Source: Giesbergeria sp.
GTDB lineage: Bacteria; Pseudomonadota; Gammaproteobacteria; Burkholderiales; Burkholderiaceae_C
DNA length: 64,000 bases
Assembly: GCF_028686475.1 (NCBI RefSeq)
Contig: NZ_JAQUCA010000004.1
Span: forward strand, 162,442 to 226,441
Reading direction: 5' to 3'
Position numbers and translations under genes: made by a program. Each line of letters begins with the position of its first letter. Position 1 is the first letter of the stretch. Positions 1-9,038 of the stretch are shown in pieces. The notes below the pieces were generated by a model. It saw only the letters and a list, made by a program, of their open reading frames with translations, was not told the DNA's origin and ran no database searches.

Positions 1-366
1 CCACAAAATCTGATTCAAGCCATTGTGGCTTCTAACAGTACACGCAAAGATTTTATTGCAGAAACCATTTTACAGCGCAAGCCTTCGGTCGTTGGTATTT
101 ATCGCTTGGTCATGAAGGCGGGTTCAGATAATTTTCGCGCTTCTAGCATTCAAGGTATTATGAAGCGCATTAAAGCCAAAGGGATTGAAATAATTGTATA
201 TGAACCCGCTTTAGAGGAAACAAGATTTTTTAATTCAGCGGTAATACAAAATTTAACCGAATTCAAACAACGCGCTGATGTGATTGTGGCCAATCGGGTC
301 ACGGAAGATCTCAGTGATGTGCTGGATAAAGTGTATAGCCGAGATCTATTTGGTGGCGATGCTTAA
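1..366 (+). CDS. ugd: UDP-glucose 6-dehydrogenase, C-terminal part (5' end outside window)
   Basis: The reading frame is open from base 1, so only the C-terminal ~121 residues are present. They match the C-terminal UDP-binding domain of UDP-glucose/GDP-mannose dehydrogenases: a [14 protein letters not shown] strand (here [13 protein letters not shown]), the segment [16 protein letters not shown] and the [10 protein letters not shown] stretch that precedes the terminal helix. The enzyme oxidises UDP-glucose to UDP-glucuronate with NAD, supplying sugar acids for capsule or exopolysaccharide. It lies directly before a glycosyltransferase and a KpsC-type gene, which fits a capsule locus. The gene is visibly AT-richer than genes after 2450. 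Whether the substrate is UDP-glucose or another NDP-sugar cannot be decided from the fragment. Confidence 0.85.
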   Translation, partial: PQNLIQAIVASNSTRKDFIAETILQRKPSVVGIYRLVMKAGSDNFRASSIQGIMKRIKAKGIEIIVYEPALEETRFFNSAVIQNLTEFKQRADVIVANRVTEDLSDVLDKVYSRDLFGGDA

Positions 367-455
367 TTTCGCCAAAAAAGCAATCGTGCATAACCATCAT
401 GGAAGTGAATTAGCATAGATAATGTGCTAAAAAAATTCCATACGACAGCTTAGGC

Positions 456-1922
456 ATGCTCAATTTATTAAAATTTTACCGGCATTTTCGTAAAAAGCGT
501 GATGCCCAAGCTTTAGCGTTGCTGCCTATTCATGGATCGCACAGCATACCAGCGGCTTTGCAACAGTATGCAATGTACCGTTTAGGCATGTACCGCTCAG
601 TGACTGAATCTAGCGTGGTACATGGTAATTGGCGTTCCTTGTTTGCCATGATAGTGTCTTTGGCTGCCTGTGATGAGCGTGAAAAAGCAGCTTCTTTGCT
701 ACAAGACGAATCGGTATTACGGGTATTGGAATCGCGTAAAATAGATTTATCCATTGCTTTGCTTGCTTTTTATCCAGAATTAGCGCATCAATTATTGCCC
801 TCTAATGCACCAATGACCTTGAAATTAGCTGTGTGGCTGCAACAAGGGTTTTTCGATAAAGTTCAGCAGGTATTTGAGCAAAATTCAGAAATTTTTTCAT
901 ACCACCCTGATACTTATTTGTTACGCTGTAATGCACGAAATTTTTCACCTGCTGATCAGTTGCAGCAGGTGAATTTTTACCTTCGCGCTCACCATCTCAC
1001 TCCATTGTTTTTAAAAAATCCTGATCTGGTATTGGGAGTCATGAATTTAAAAGCCAAACCACTTTCTTTTTCTAATGAAGGGCCTTTGGTTAGCATTTTA
1101 ATGACTGCTTTTCAGAGTGCAGCAAGAATTGCATCTTCGATTGAGTCGCTATTAAATCAAACCTACCAGAATATTGAATTGATGGTAATAGATGATGCCA
1201 GTAATGATGAAACATCTTTCATAGTGAGAAATATTGCTAAAGTTGATTCACGTGTGCGCTACATTCGCTTACCTACCAATGTAGGTACCTATGTTGCAAA
1301 GACCATTGGTTTAGAAATATCCCAAGGAGAATTTGTTACTTGCCAAGATTCTGATGATTGGGCGCATCCAGAAAAAATTGCACTTCAGGTGGCCCCACTG
1401 CTACGCGACCGAAAAATTATTTTTACGACTTCTAATTGGGTTCGTCTTCAAGATAATGGGAAGTTTTATGCGCGCGCAGTGTTCCCACTCAATCGCCTCA
1501 ATCCAGCCTCTCCTTTATTCAGAAAAAAAGAGGTTCGTGAGCGTGCAGGATTTTGGGATTGGGTTCGCACTGGCGCCGATAGTGAATTTCATGCGCGTCT
1601 CAAGCTGGTATTTGGCCCCCAAGCCATGCAACGTATTACCAAACCGCTGACCTTTGGTGCCCACAGGGCAGATTCTTTGATGACAGCTTCGGATACTGGC
1701 TATGATGCACACGGGGTTTCTAGGCCGCGTTTAGATTATTGGGAAGCTTGGAATGCTTGGCATATCCACGAGCTACGCCAAGGCCGTTTGCCCAAGTTGC
1801 CGTCACTTGAGGCTGCTCGTCTGTCTCATCGCCCGTTTGAAGCGCCAGAGTCTATTCAAGTGCCTCCTGAAAATATAGAGCAGTGTTTATCGATTTTAAA
1901 GAATTTTTATGCCAACCATTAG
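456..1922 (+). CDS. Glycosyltransferase family 2 with long N-terminal region
   Basis: A 488-residue protein. Residues ~205-400 form a GT-A fold of family 2: VSILMTAFQSA strand, LLNQTYQNIELMVIDDASND, and a DxD-type motif TCQDSDDW that would bind the nucleotide sugar and metal. The first ~200 residues are helical with no recognised domain; similar two-part proteins occur in capsule loci. It presumably adds a sugar to capsule or lipopolysaccharide on the cytoplasmic side; donor and acceptor are unknown. The gene is AT-rich like the preceding dehydrogenase, which is typical of the serotype-specific part of a capsule locus. Its last 14 bases overlap the next gene. Confidence 0.85.
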   Translation: MLNLLKFYRHFRKKRDAQALALLPIHGSHSIPAALQQYAMYRLGMYRSVTESSVVHGNWRSLFAMIVSLAACDEREKAASLLQDESVLRVLESRKIDLSIALLAFYPELAHQLLPSNAPMTLKLAVWLQQGFFDKVQQVFEQNSEIFSYHPDTYLLRCNARNFSPADQLQQVNFYLRAHHLTPLFLKNPDLVLGVMNLKAKPLSFSNEGPLVSILMTAFQSAARIASSIESLLNQTYQNIELMVIDDASNDETSFIVRNIAKVDSRVRYIRLPTNVGTYVAKTIGLEISQGEFVTCQDSDDWAHPEKIALQVAPLLRDRKIIFTTSNWVRLQDNGKFYARAVFPLNRLNPASPLFRKKEVRERAGFWDWVRTGADSEFHARLKLVFGPQAMQRITKPLTFGAHRADSLMTASDTGYDAHGVSRPRLDYWEAWNAWHIHELRQGRLPKLPSLEAARLSHRPFEAPESIQVPPENIEQCLSILKNFYANH

Positions 1923-2172
1923 TCAATTTTTTGGCATACTTATTCATATGTATATACGTGGGGAACACAATCCACCCCATTTTCATGCCCTTTATGCTGA
2001 ATACGAAGCGTTGATCAACATTCAAACTTTAGAGGTGATTGAGGGAAAGCTGCCGCGCCGTGCATTGGCTATGGTGTTAGAGTGGGCAGCTGAACATCGT
2101 GCAGAGCTCATGGAGGACTGGAACTTATGTCGAGCCAAACAATTACCCAAGCCCATCCAGCCGTTGGAGTAA
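1909..2172 (+). CDS. DUF4160 domain protein
   Basis: 87 residues with the DUF4160 signature: MPTISQFFGILIHMY at the start, the HNPPHFHALY motif at ~21-30, then EALINIQTLEVIEGKLPRR and an ALAMVLEWAAEH helix. The family is small, cytosolic and uncharacterised. It usually sits next to a DUF2442 gene, as here, and the pair is often listed among candidate toxin-antitoxin or phage-linked modules without proof. The start codon lies inside the 3' end of the glycosyltransferase gene and the stop inside the following DUF2442 gene, so translation of the three is probably coupled. Confidence 0.8.
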   Translation: MPTISQFFGILIHMYIRGEHNPPHFHALYAEYEALINIQTLEVIEGKLPRRALAMVLEWAAEHRAELMEDWNLCRAKQLPKPIQPLE

Positions 2173-2447
2173 CACCAGCTGCGCCGTGGCGTGTGTGCGC
2201 CATAACAGTGCTTCCACAATGCCAGTTGGCAGTAACCTTCAATGATGGCACCAGCGGCATTGTCGATGTTTCAGCTTTGGTTCTTGGGCCAGATGCAGGG
2301 GTTTTTCAAGCTTTGCGTGATGTGTCTTTCTTTGCCCAAGCGTATCTCGATTGTGGTGCGGTGGCATGGCCTAATGGGGCGGACTTAGCTCCAGATGCCA
2401 TGTACAAAGCAATCAGTCGTTCGGGCATCTGGCGTGTTTTAGACTGA
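2127..2447 (+). CDS. DUF2442 domain protein
   Basis: 106 residues. After a ~20-residue leader, the sequence WRVCAITVLPQCQLAVTF, NDGTSGIVDVSALV and the C-terminal VAWPNGADLAPDAMY are characteristic of DUF2442, a small beta-strand domain. Its function is unknown. The gene overlaps the DUF4160 gene by 46 bp, a tight arrangement that recurs in this gene pair. The ATG at 2127 gives an N-terminal extension compared with the core domain; a later in-frame start cannot be excluded. Confidence 0.8.
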   Translation: MSSQTITQAHPAVGVTPAAPWRVCAITVLPQCQLAVTFNDGTSGIVDVSALVLGPDAGVFQALRDVSFFAQAYLDCGAVAWPNGADLAPDAMYKAISRSGIWRVLD

Positions 2448-2452
2448 GTTCC

Positions 2453-4444
2453 TTGCTTGTGATCCTGACCACTTCACGCGGCATTCTGCGTATTACGGCC
2501 TTGCCTGCCTTGCTGGGCGATCAGGTGCTGCTGCATCGCCGTTGGGGCCAAGCCGCTTCAGCGCGGGCGGTAGTCGGCTGGGGCCTCAAGCCCACAGCGG
2601 CATCGGCGCGAGCTTTAGCGCAGCGCTTGGATGTGCCTTATTGGTCACTCGAAGACGGCTTTTTGCGCTCCGTCGGCGTGGGCCAGCAAGAATTTAGCCT
2701 GTCGCTGGTGGTGGACGATGTCGGCATTTATTACGATGCCAGCCGCCCCTCGCGCCTAGAGTCTTTGGTGTTGCAAACTTTGACCCCAGCGGCGCAGCAA
2801 CGGGCACAGGCTTTGGCGGCGGCTTGGTGCCGCGCTGGGGTTTCTAAATACAACTACGCGCGCGATTGGGGTCAGCCTTTGCCCCAGCCTTATGTGCTGG
2901 TGGCCGACCAAACTTGGGGCGATGCCTCTATCCGCTATGGCGGGGCCGACGCTTCGTCTTTTCAGCGCATGTTGCAAGCCGCCTTGGATGAAAACCCCCA
3001 CGCCACAGTGCTGCTCAAGGTACACCCCGAGGTGATGCTCGGGCGCAAGCGTGGCCATTTTGATTTGGCAGCCTTGGCGCAGCAGCCGCGCGTGCAAGTA
3101 CTGGGCCAGGATGTGCATCCCAGCCGTTTAATCGCTGGGGCCGAGGCGGTTTATACCGTAACTTCACAAATGGGTTTTGAAGGCCTGCTTTGGGGTAAGC
3201 GGGTACGCACCTTTGGCCTGCCGTTTTATGCTGGTTGGGGCCTGACCGAAGACGATTTGCCCGCGCCCTCGCGCCGTCGCCCGGTGCCGCTAGAAAATCT
3301 CATCCATGCCGCTTTGGTCGATTACACCCGCTATGTTGATCCAGAAACTGGCCAGCCTTGCCTGCCCGAGCGTGCTATCGAATGGATGGGTTTGCAGCGA
3401 CAAATGCGCGCACGTTTTCCGGCCCAACTGACAGCAGTGGGGTTTTCGCGCTGGAAAAAGCCCATTGTGCGCGATTTTTGCCAAGGCAGCGAGGTGCATT
3501 TTGTGCCGGATATGGCTGCAACCCAGGCCAGCAGCGCACAGGCGTTGGTCGTCTGGGGCCTCAAGCTGCAGCCAGCGGCAGAAAAACGCCCAGTGTTGCG
3601 CTTAGAAGATGCCTTTTTGCGTTCCGTGGGTTTGGGGGCCGATTTGGTGCGCCCGCTGTCTTGGGTGATGGACGACACCGGCATTTATTACGATGCCACC
3701 CGCCCTTCTGCCTTAGAGCAGCTGTTGCAATCCTCTGATTTTGACGCTGCTTTGTTGGCGCGTGCCGCTGCTTTGCGCCAGCGCATTGCCGCCGCTGGCC
3801 TGACCAAGTACAACGTCGGTAGCGGTGGCTGGCAGCGGCCTGCGGGCGACAAGCGCGTGATTTTGGTGCCGGGGCAGGTGCAAAGCGATGCTTCCATCCA
3901 ATGGGGGGCACCGGAAGGCGTTTGTCCGGTGCGGCGCAATATGGATTTATTGCGTGCCGTGCGCCAAGCCCACCCGGAGGCTTGGGTGGTTTATAAGCCG
4001 CATCCCGACGTCTTGGCTGGCCTGCGGACGCAACACCCGGACGAAGCCCATGCGGCCCAATGGTGCGATGAGGTCGTGTTGCAAGCCTCGATGGGCGAGA
4101 TGCTGGCCGTGGTCGATGAAGTCCATGTACTCACCTCGCTGGCTGGTTTTGAGGCGTTGTTGCGCGGTAAGCGCGTGGTTTGTTACGGCCAGCCTTTTTA
4201 CGCTGGTTGGGGCCTGACCCAAGACCTGGTGCCGCCAGCGCGCCGCACCCGGCGTTTGTCGCTCGATGCCTTGGTGGCCGGGACTTTGATTTTGTACCCC
4301 ACCTATATCAGCCGCACCACCGGGCGCTTTACCACCCCCGAGCGCGCTTTGGATGAGCTACTGGCTTGGCGTGCCAGCGGGGCCTCTACCTTGCCGTGGT
4401 GGCGCAAAGCCTTGCGCGTAGTGTTGCGTTGGTACAAACGCTAG
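2453..4444 (+). CDS. kpsC: KpsC-type capsule beta-Kdo transferase, two modules
   Basis: 663 residues, close to the usual size of KpsC. The protein is an internal duplication: WGLKPTAAS / LEDGFLRSVGVG / DDVGIYYDA in the first half (~45-105) recurs as WGLKLQPAA / LEDAFLRSVGLG / DDTGIYYDA in the second (~365-425). Each half ends with a nucleotide-binding module (KVHPEV and YKPHPDV, then FYAGWGLT). In the family the two modules are glycosyltransferases that build the beta-linked Kdo linker on phosphatidylglycerol, on which group 2 capsules are assembled for ABC export. The start is a TTG only 6 bp after the DUF2442 stop; a GTG at 2459 is an alternative. Base composition changes here from AT-rich to GC-rich, matching a conserved gene flanking a variable capsule region. 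Confidence 0.88.
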   Translation: MLVILTTSRGILRITALPALLGDQVLLHRRWGQAASARAVVGWGLKPTAASARALAQRLDVPYWSLEDGFLRSVGVGQQEFSLSLVVDDVGIYYDASRPSRLESLVLQTLTPAAQQRAQALAAAWCRAGVSKYNYARDWGQPLPQPYVLVADQTWGDASIRYGGADASSFQRMLQAALDENPHATVLLKVHPEVMLGRKRGHFDLAALAQQPRVQVLGQDVHPSRLIAGAEAVYTVTSQMGFEGLLWGKRVRTFGLPFYAGWGLTEDDLPAPSRRRPVPLENLIHAALVDYTRYVDPETGQPCLPERAIEWMGLQRQMRARFPAQLTAVGFSRWKKPIVRDFCQGSEVHFVPDMAATQASSAQALVVWGLKLQPAAEKRPVLRLEDAFLRSVGLGADLVRPLSWVMDDTGIYYDATRPSALEQLLQSSDFDAALLARAAALRQRIAAAGLTKYNVGSGGWQRPAGDKRVILVPGQVQSDASIQWGAPEGVCPVRRNMDLLRAVRQAHPEAWVVYKPHPDVLAGLRTQHPDEAHAAQWCDEVVLQASMGEMLAVVDEVHVLTSLAGFEALLRGKRVVCYGQPFYAGWGLTQDLVPPARRTRRLSLDALVAGTLILYPTYISRTTGRFTTPERALDELLAWRASGASTLPWWRKALRVVLRWYKR

Positions 4445-4512
4445 GCACTTCTGGCCACCAGAGCTAAACACAGCCGTGGCACCGCACGCGCAACTCGCTA
4501 TGCTTGCGCCCC

Positions 4513-5382
4513 ATGACATACCTTAATCACGATGAAACCCGCCAAGCCCTGCACGCCCAAGTGTTGTTGGATGTAGCCCGTGCTTTGCAAGAAGATGTGG
4601 GCAGCGGTGACTTAACCGCCGCTTTAGTACCCGCCCAGCGCCGCACCCGTGGCCGTATTTTGGCGCGCGAAAGCGCCGTGATTTGTGGCGCACCGTGGGC
4701 CGAAGCGGCCTTTCGCGCCCTAGACCCGAGCATCCAACTGCATTGGTTGGTGGCCGAAGGCCAACGCTGCGCCGCCGACCAAGTAGTGTTGGAGTTTGAA
4801 GGCAGCGCCCGCGCCCTGCTCAGCGCCGAGCGCACCGCGCTCAATTTCTTGCAGTTGTTGTCCGCTGTGGCGACCAAGACAGCCACCTATGTGCAAGCCG
4901 TGCAAGGAACGAAGGCTCAGATTGTGGATACACGCAAAACCATTCCCGGCCTGCGTTTGGCACAAAAATATGCAGTGCGTGTGGGCGGTGGTGTCAATCA
5001 CCGTATCGGTTTGCACGATGCGGTACTCATCAAAGAGAACCACATCGCCGCCGCTGGCGGTGTCACAGCCGTACTGCAAGCGGCGCAACAAGCCGCTGCC
5101 CGCGCCCAATTCATTGAGATTGAGGTAGAAACCCTGGCCCAGTTGGAGGAAGCACTGGCCGCCGGGGCCAAAATGGTGCTGCTAGACAACATGCCCAAAG
5201 ACCAACTGCACGAGGCAGTACGCATCAACGCAGGGCGGGCGATTCTGGAAATCTCGGGCGGGGTCACGCTAGAGGGTTTGCGCGCACTGGCCGAAACCGG
5301 CGTGGACCGCATCTCAATTGGCGGCTTGACCAAAGATGTCAAAGCGATTGATTTTTCTATGCGTTTGCAGGAGCTTGCTTAA
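4513..5382 (+). CDS. nadC: Nicotinate-nucleotide pyrophosphorylase (quinolinate phosphoribosyltransferase)
   Basis: About 289 residues. It converts quinolinate and PRPP to nicotinate mononucleotide, the entry into NAD. Visible family motifs are the N-terminal EDVGSGDLTAALV, the substrate-binding VDTRKTIPGLRLAQKYAV, VGGGVNHRIGLHDAVLIKENH with its conserved Arg/His/Lys residues, and EISGGVTLEGLRALAETGVD near the C-terminus. I chose the ATG at 4513; a TTG at 4504 would add three residues. The stop codon ends directly before the nadA start, so the two genes form an operon. No nadB is in the window. Confidence 0.93.
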   Translation: MTYLNHDETRQALHAQVLLDVARALQEDVGSGDLTAALVPAQRRTRGRILARESAVICGAPWAEAAFRALDPSIQLHWLVAEGQRCAADQVVLEFEGSARALLSAERTALNFLQLLSAVATKTATYVQAVQGTKAQIVDTRKTIPGLRLAQKYAVRVGGGVNHRIGLHDAVLIKENHIAAAGGVTAVLQAAQQAAARAQFIEIEVETLAQLEEALAAGAKMVLLDNMPKDQLHEAVRINAGRAILEISGGVTLEGLRALAETGVDRISIGGLTKDVKAIDFSMRLQELA

Positions 5383-6501
5383 ATGACCACCCCCGACACC
5401 CTGAAAGACGTTGAATACGAACAACCCACCGAGGGCAGCGTCTGCGCCACCAAACACGCTTGGGCGCGCGTACCCGCCGAACCGGCCCCGGCAGAGCGCG
5501 CTGCTCTGAAAGACAAAATCCGCCGCCTGCTCAAAGAAAAGAACGCGGTGATGGTGTCGCATTACTATGTGCATCCAGACCTGCAAGATTTGGCCGAAGA
5601 GACCGGCGGCATCGTCAGCGACTCGTTAGAAATGGCCCGTTTTGGCCGCGACCACACCGCGCAAACCTTGGTAGTTTCTGGGGTGCGCTTTATGGGCGAG
5701 ACCGCCAAAATCCTCTCGCCCGAGAAAACCATTTTGATGCCCGATTTGGATGCCACCTGCTCGCTCGATTTGGGCTGCCCGGTGGACGAATTTAGCGCCT
5801 TCTGCGATGCCCACCCCGACCGCACCGTGGTGGTCTATGCCAACACCAGCGCCGCCGTTAAAGCGCGCGCCGATTGGCTGGTCACCTCTAGCTGTGCGCT
5901 GGATATTGTGCGCGCCCTGAAAGCGCAAGGGCACAAAATCTTGTGGGCACCCGACCGGCATTTGGGCGACTATATCCGCCGCGAAACCGGCGCAGACATG
6001 GTGTTCTGGAACGGTGCGTGCATCGTCCATGACGAATTCAAGGCGTTTGAATTAGAAGACCTCAAGCGCCAGCATCCCCAAGCCAAGGTGTTGGTGCATC
6101 CCGAATCACCCGCCGAAGTGGTGGCACTGGCCGATGCCGTAGGCTCTACCTCGGCCATTTTGCACGCGGCCAAAACGCTGGACGCACAAGAGTTCATTGT
6201 GGCCACCGACAACGGCATGATGCACAAGCTACGCACGCTTAACCCCGGCAAAATCTTTTACGAAGCGCCCACCGCTGGCAACAGCGCCACCTGCAAAAGC
6301 TGCGCCCACTGCCCGTGGATGGCCATGAACAGCTTGGCCGGTGTGGCGCAGGTGCTGGAAAGCGGTAGCAACGCGATTGAGGTCGATGCAGCGCTGATTC
6401 CGCGGGCGCGCCAACCGATTGACCGCATGTTGGCCTTTACCGCCGCCCTTAAAAACGGCCAGCCCACCACCGGGCTGGTGCCGCATATCGGCGCGGCCTA
6501 A
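5383..6501 (+). CDS. nadA: Quinolinate synthase A
   Basis: 372 residues. It condenses iminoaspartate with dihydroxyacetone phosphate to form quinolinate, using a 4Fe-4S cluster. The three expected cluster ligands are visible as C126 ([10 protein letters not shown]), C213 (GACIVHDEF) and C310 ([10 protein letters not shown]). Other family landmarks are [26 protein letters not shown] and [10 protein letters not shown]. The ~38-residue N-terminal extension before LKDKIRRLL is longer than in many homologues. The gene starts immediately after nadC without spacing. Confidence 0.95.
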   Translation: MTTPDTLKDVEYEQPTEGSVCATKHAWARVPAEPAPAERAALKDKIRRLLKEKNAVMVSHYYVHPDLQDLAEETGGIVSDSLEMARFGRDHTAQTLVVSGVRFMGETAKILSPEKTILMPDLDATCSLDLGCPVDEFSAFCDAHPDRTVVVYANTSAAVKARADWLVTSSCALDIVRALKAQGHKILWAPDRHLGDYIRRETGADMVFWNGACIVHDEFKAFELEDLKRQHPQAKVLVHPESPAEVVALADAVGSTSAILHAAKTLDAQEFIVATDNGMMHKLRTLNPGKIFYEAPTAGNSATCKSCAHCPWMAMNSLAGVAQVLESGSNAIEVDAALIPRARQPIDRMLAFTAALKNGQPTTGLVPHIGAA

Positions 6502-6580
6502 AGCGCCACCGGCTTCAATACACCAAAGCGCCGCACGGTACAAAACGCGGTGCTGCGCTTTGCTGCGGTTGCCGCCCATA

Positions 6581-8257
6581 ATGCAGGTCATCATGATACG
6601 CACCAGCCAACTCCTGCACCCACCCCGCACCCCTGCACCTATCCGCGATGCCGCCACTGTGTTGCTGCTGCACGATGGCCCCGAGGGCCTAGAGGTGCTT
6701 ATGACGCGCCGCTCCGACCAAGCCAGCTTTGCGCCGGGAGCTTACGTTTTCCCCGGTGGCGGTATTGATGTGCAAGATGCCCAAGCGCACACGGTAGCCG
6801 CACGCCGCCCCACGCAAAGTGATTTGCACCTGACGCAAGCGATTGCCGCCATCCGCGAGAGCTTTGAAGAACTGGGCATTTTGTTGGCCCGCCATGCCGA
6901 TGGCCGCATGGCCGATGACCAAGACATTGCCCGCCTGAGCCGCCATGCGCCCTTTGCCGAGCAATGCGCCGCCCACGGCCTGACATTGGCCGCTGACATG
7001 GTCTATGTGCTGGCCCACTGGACGGGCGCACGCGAGTTAAACAAGCGCTTTGCCGTGCCGTTTTTAATCGCCCGGATGCCCGAGGGCCAAACCCCGGTGG
7101 CCGACGAGCAAGAGCAGTTTGAACCGGTGTGGGTCTCGCCCCGGCTGGCCTTAGAGCGCCATGCTGCCGGGCAATTTTTTATGATTTATCCCACCATCCG
7201 CACCTTAGAGCGACTGGCCGATTTTGCCAACACCGAGGCCGTGTTGGCCGGTCTAGCGCACGAACAGCCCTTGTGGGTCTCTTGCCCACGCGGTGGCCTG
7301 CTGGCCGGTAAAGAAGTGCATTACATGGAACACGAGGCCCCGTTTGGCGAGTTGGCCTTGGTCTGCCCGGACGGCCAAACACCAGCACACGCACTCGATT
7401 GGCAAAGCGAAGCGCCCGTGCCCCTGCTACGCAACGTGCAGCGCCTCACAGCCCCCAACCCCGGTTTTATGACTGGCCCCGGCACCAACAGCTACTTGGT
7501 GGGCGACCCCAGCACCGGCTATATCGCCATTGACCCCGGCCCGGCCGACCACGCACACCTAGAAAAACTCTGGCGTGCGGCGGGGGGCGATATCCGCGCC
7601 ATTGTGTGTACCCATTCGCACCCCGACCACTCTCCCGGTGCCGCACCTTTGCAAGCCTTGTGCCGCCAAACCGGGCGCAGTCAGCCAGCGATTTTGGGCT
7701 TGCCATCGGCCCCGACAGCACGCGCTGCCAGCGCCTTTAGCCCCGACGAAACGCTACAAAACGGCCAACGCCTGACCCTGAGCGGCACCGGGCTACAAGG
7801 GCCAGTGCAACACACCTTGCAGGTGGTACACACCCCCGGCCATGCCGCCAATCATCTGTGCCTGTTGTTGGAAGAAGATGGCTTGTTGTTCTCGGGCGAC
7901 CACATCCTCAACGGTAGCACCACGGTGATTGACCCCCCCGATGGCAATATGGCCGATTACCTCGATTCTTTAGACCGGCTCGATGCCCTGTGCCAACAAT
8001 ACCAAATCGAATTTATCTTGCCCGCGCATGGTTATGTGCTGCACGAAGCCCGCAACGCCATTGCCCAATTGAGAGCGCACCGGCTGGCCCGCGAGGCCAA
8101 GGTGCTGGCCGCCATGCAAGCCCTGCCCGGTGGCACCATGCAAGATTGGGTAGCCCACGCCTATGCCGATGTGCCACCGCGCCTGTGGCCGGTGGCCCAG
8201 CGCTCCTTATTGGCGCATGTAGAGCGCATCCGCAGCATGGAGCCCGGTAATGACTGA
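6581..8257 (+). CDS. Nudix hydrolase fused to LACTB2-like metallo-beta-lactamase
   Basis: About 558 residues in two parts. The N-terminal part is a Nudix domain of the NUDT19-like type: VLMTRRSD, VFPGGGID and then, after an insertion, a Nudix box core RESFEELGILL. The C-terminal part is a metallo-beta-lactamase fold: NPGFMTGPGTNSYLVG, the metal motif THSHPDHSPG, VVHTPGHAANHLCLLL and FSGDHIL, followed by a C-terminal winged-helix-like region. Nudix domains cleave nucleoside diphosphate derivatives; LACTB2-like proteins are hydrolases with reported RNase activity. Substrates here are unknown. ATG codons lie at 6581 and 6593, neither with a strong ribosome site. The 3' end overlaps the next gene by 8 bp. 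Confidence 0.82.
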   Translation: MQVIMIRTSQLLHPPRTPAPIRDAATVLLLHDGPEGLEVLMTRRSDQASFAPGAYVFPGGGIDVQDAQAHTVAARRPTQSDLHLTQAIAAIRESFEELGILLARHADGRMADDQDIARLSRHAPFAEQCAAHGLTLAADMVYVLAHWTGARELNKRFAVPFLIARMPEGQTPVADEQEQFEPVWVSPRLALERHAAGQFFMIYPTIRTLERLADFANTEAVLAGLAHEQPLWVSCPRGGLLAGKEVHYMEHEAPFGELALVCPDGQTPAHALDWQSEAPVPLLRNVQRLTAPNPGFMTGPGTNSYLVGDPSTGYIAIDPGPADHAHLEKLWRAAGGDIRAIVCTHSHPDHSPGAAPLQALCRQTGRSQPAILGLPSAPTARAASAFSPDETLQNGQRLTLSGTGLQGPVQHTLQVVHTPGHAANHLCLLLEEDGLLFSGDHILNGSTTVIDPPDGNMADYLDSLDRLDALCQQYQIEFILPAHGYVLHEARNAIAQLRAHRLAREAKVLAAMQALPGGTMQDWVAHAYADVPPRLWPVAQRSLLAHVERIRSMEPGND

Positions 8258-9038
8258 ACACAGCAATCCCCCCACCGGGCTAGTGCGCTTGGCCAAACGA
8301 CTGGCGCAACAATTAGGCTGTTCGCGCAGCACAGCAGAACAATACATTGAAGGCGGCTTGGTCAGTGTGGATGGCCAAGTGGTGGAGCTGCCCGGCGCGC
8401 GCGTGCGGCCAGACCAAACCGTCACCTTGGCCCCAGATGCCAGCTTGCTGGATTTGGCCCCAGTAACGCTGCTGTTGCACAAGCCGCCCGGCTTTGAGGC
8501 TGGTTTGGGTCTGGAAGCTACCGCTCCAGCACACGCCAGCCGCAGCCAAGGCGCACCCTCTGCTGTGACCTTGCTGAATGCAGCTTCGCACCTGCCGGAA
8601 GATGCCTCCGGCACACGCGTGCTGTTGCGCCATTTCAAGCAATTGCAGTGTTTTACCCCACTGCCCACCCCTGCCAGTGGCTTGGTGGTTTATACGCAAG
8701 ACCCACGCATCGCGCGCAAACTGGCCGAAGACATCGAAACGCTAGAGCAAGAATGTATTGTTGAAGTGGCGGGCCAAATAGCCGAGGGTGGGCTGCAAAA
8801 ACTCTGCCACGGCCTGAGCTTCAATGGCCGCCCCTTGCCACCGATTAAAGTGAGTTGGCAAAACGAAACCCGCCTGCGCTTTGCGCTGAAGGGGATTCGC
8901 CCCGGCCAAATTCCGGCCATGTGCGAGGCGGTGGGCCTGCGCGTGGTCAGTTTGCGGCGCATCCGTTTGGGCCGGGTGCCGCTGGCCAAAGTGCCCGAAG
9001 GGCAATGGCGCTATTTGCAAGCGTGGGAGAAGTTCTAA
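8250..9038 (+). CDS. RsuA/RluB-family protein with S4 domain, catalytic Asp missing
   Basis: 262 residues. Residues ~10-65 are an S4 RNA-binding domain (LAKRLAQQLGCSRSTAEQYI, GLVSVDGQVV). LLLHKPPGF at ~74-82 and the rest follow the RsuA/RluB/RluF pseudouridine synthase fold. However, the catalytic GRLDxxTxGL segment is replaced by TPLPTPASGL (~136-145), with no aspartate, and the second conserved block, usually NRQIRRM, is RPGQIPAMC. The protein may bind rRNA without catalysis. The gene overlaps the Nudix/MBL gene by 8 bp (probable coupling) and overlaps the convergent phosphatase gene by 4 bp at its end. Confidence 0.75.
   Translation: MTEHSNPPTGLVRLAKRLAQQLGCSRSTAEQYIEGGLVSVDGQVVELPGARVRPDQTVTLAPDASLLDLAPVTLLLHKPPGFEAGLGLEATAPAHASRSQGAPSAVTLLNAASHLPEDASGTRVLLRHFKQLQCFTPLPTPASGLVVYTQDPRIARKLAEDIETLEQECIVEVAGQIAEGGLQKLCHGLSFNGRPLPPIKVSWQNETRLRFALKGIRPGQIPAMCEAVGLRVVSLRRIRLGRVPLAKVPEGQWRYLQAWEKF

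Noticed and set aside
6419..6580. N-terminal extension of the Nudix/MBL protein
   Set aside because: It overlaps nadA out of frame and has no Nudix homology; the start at 6581 is better.
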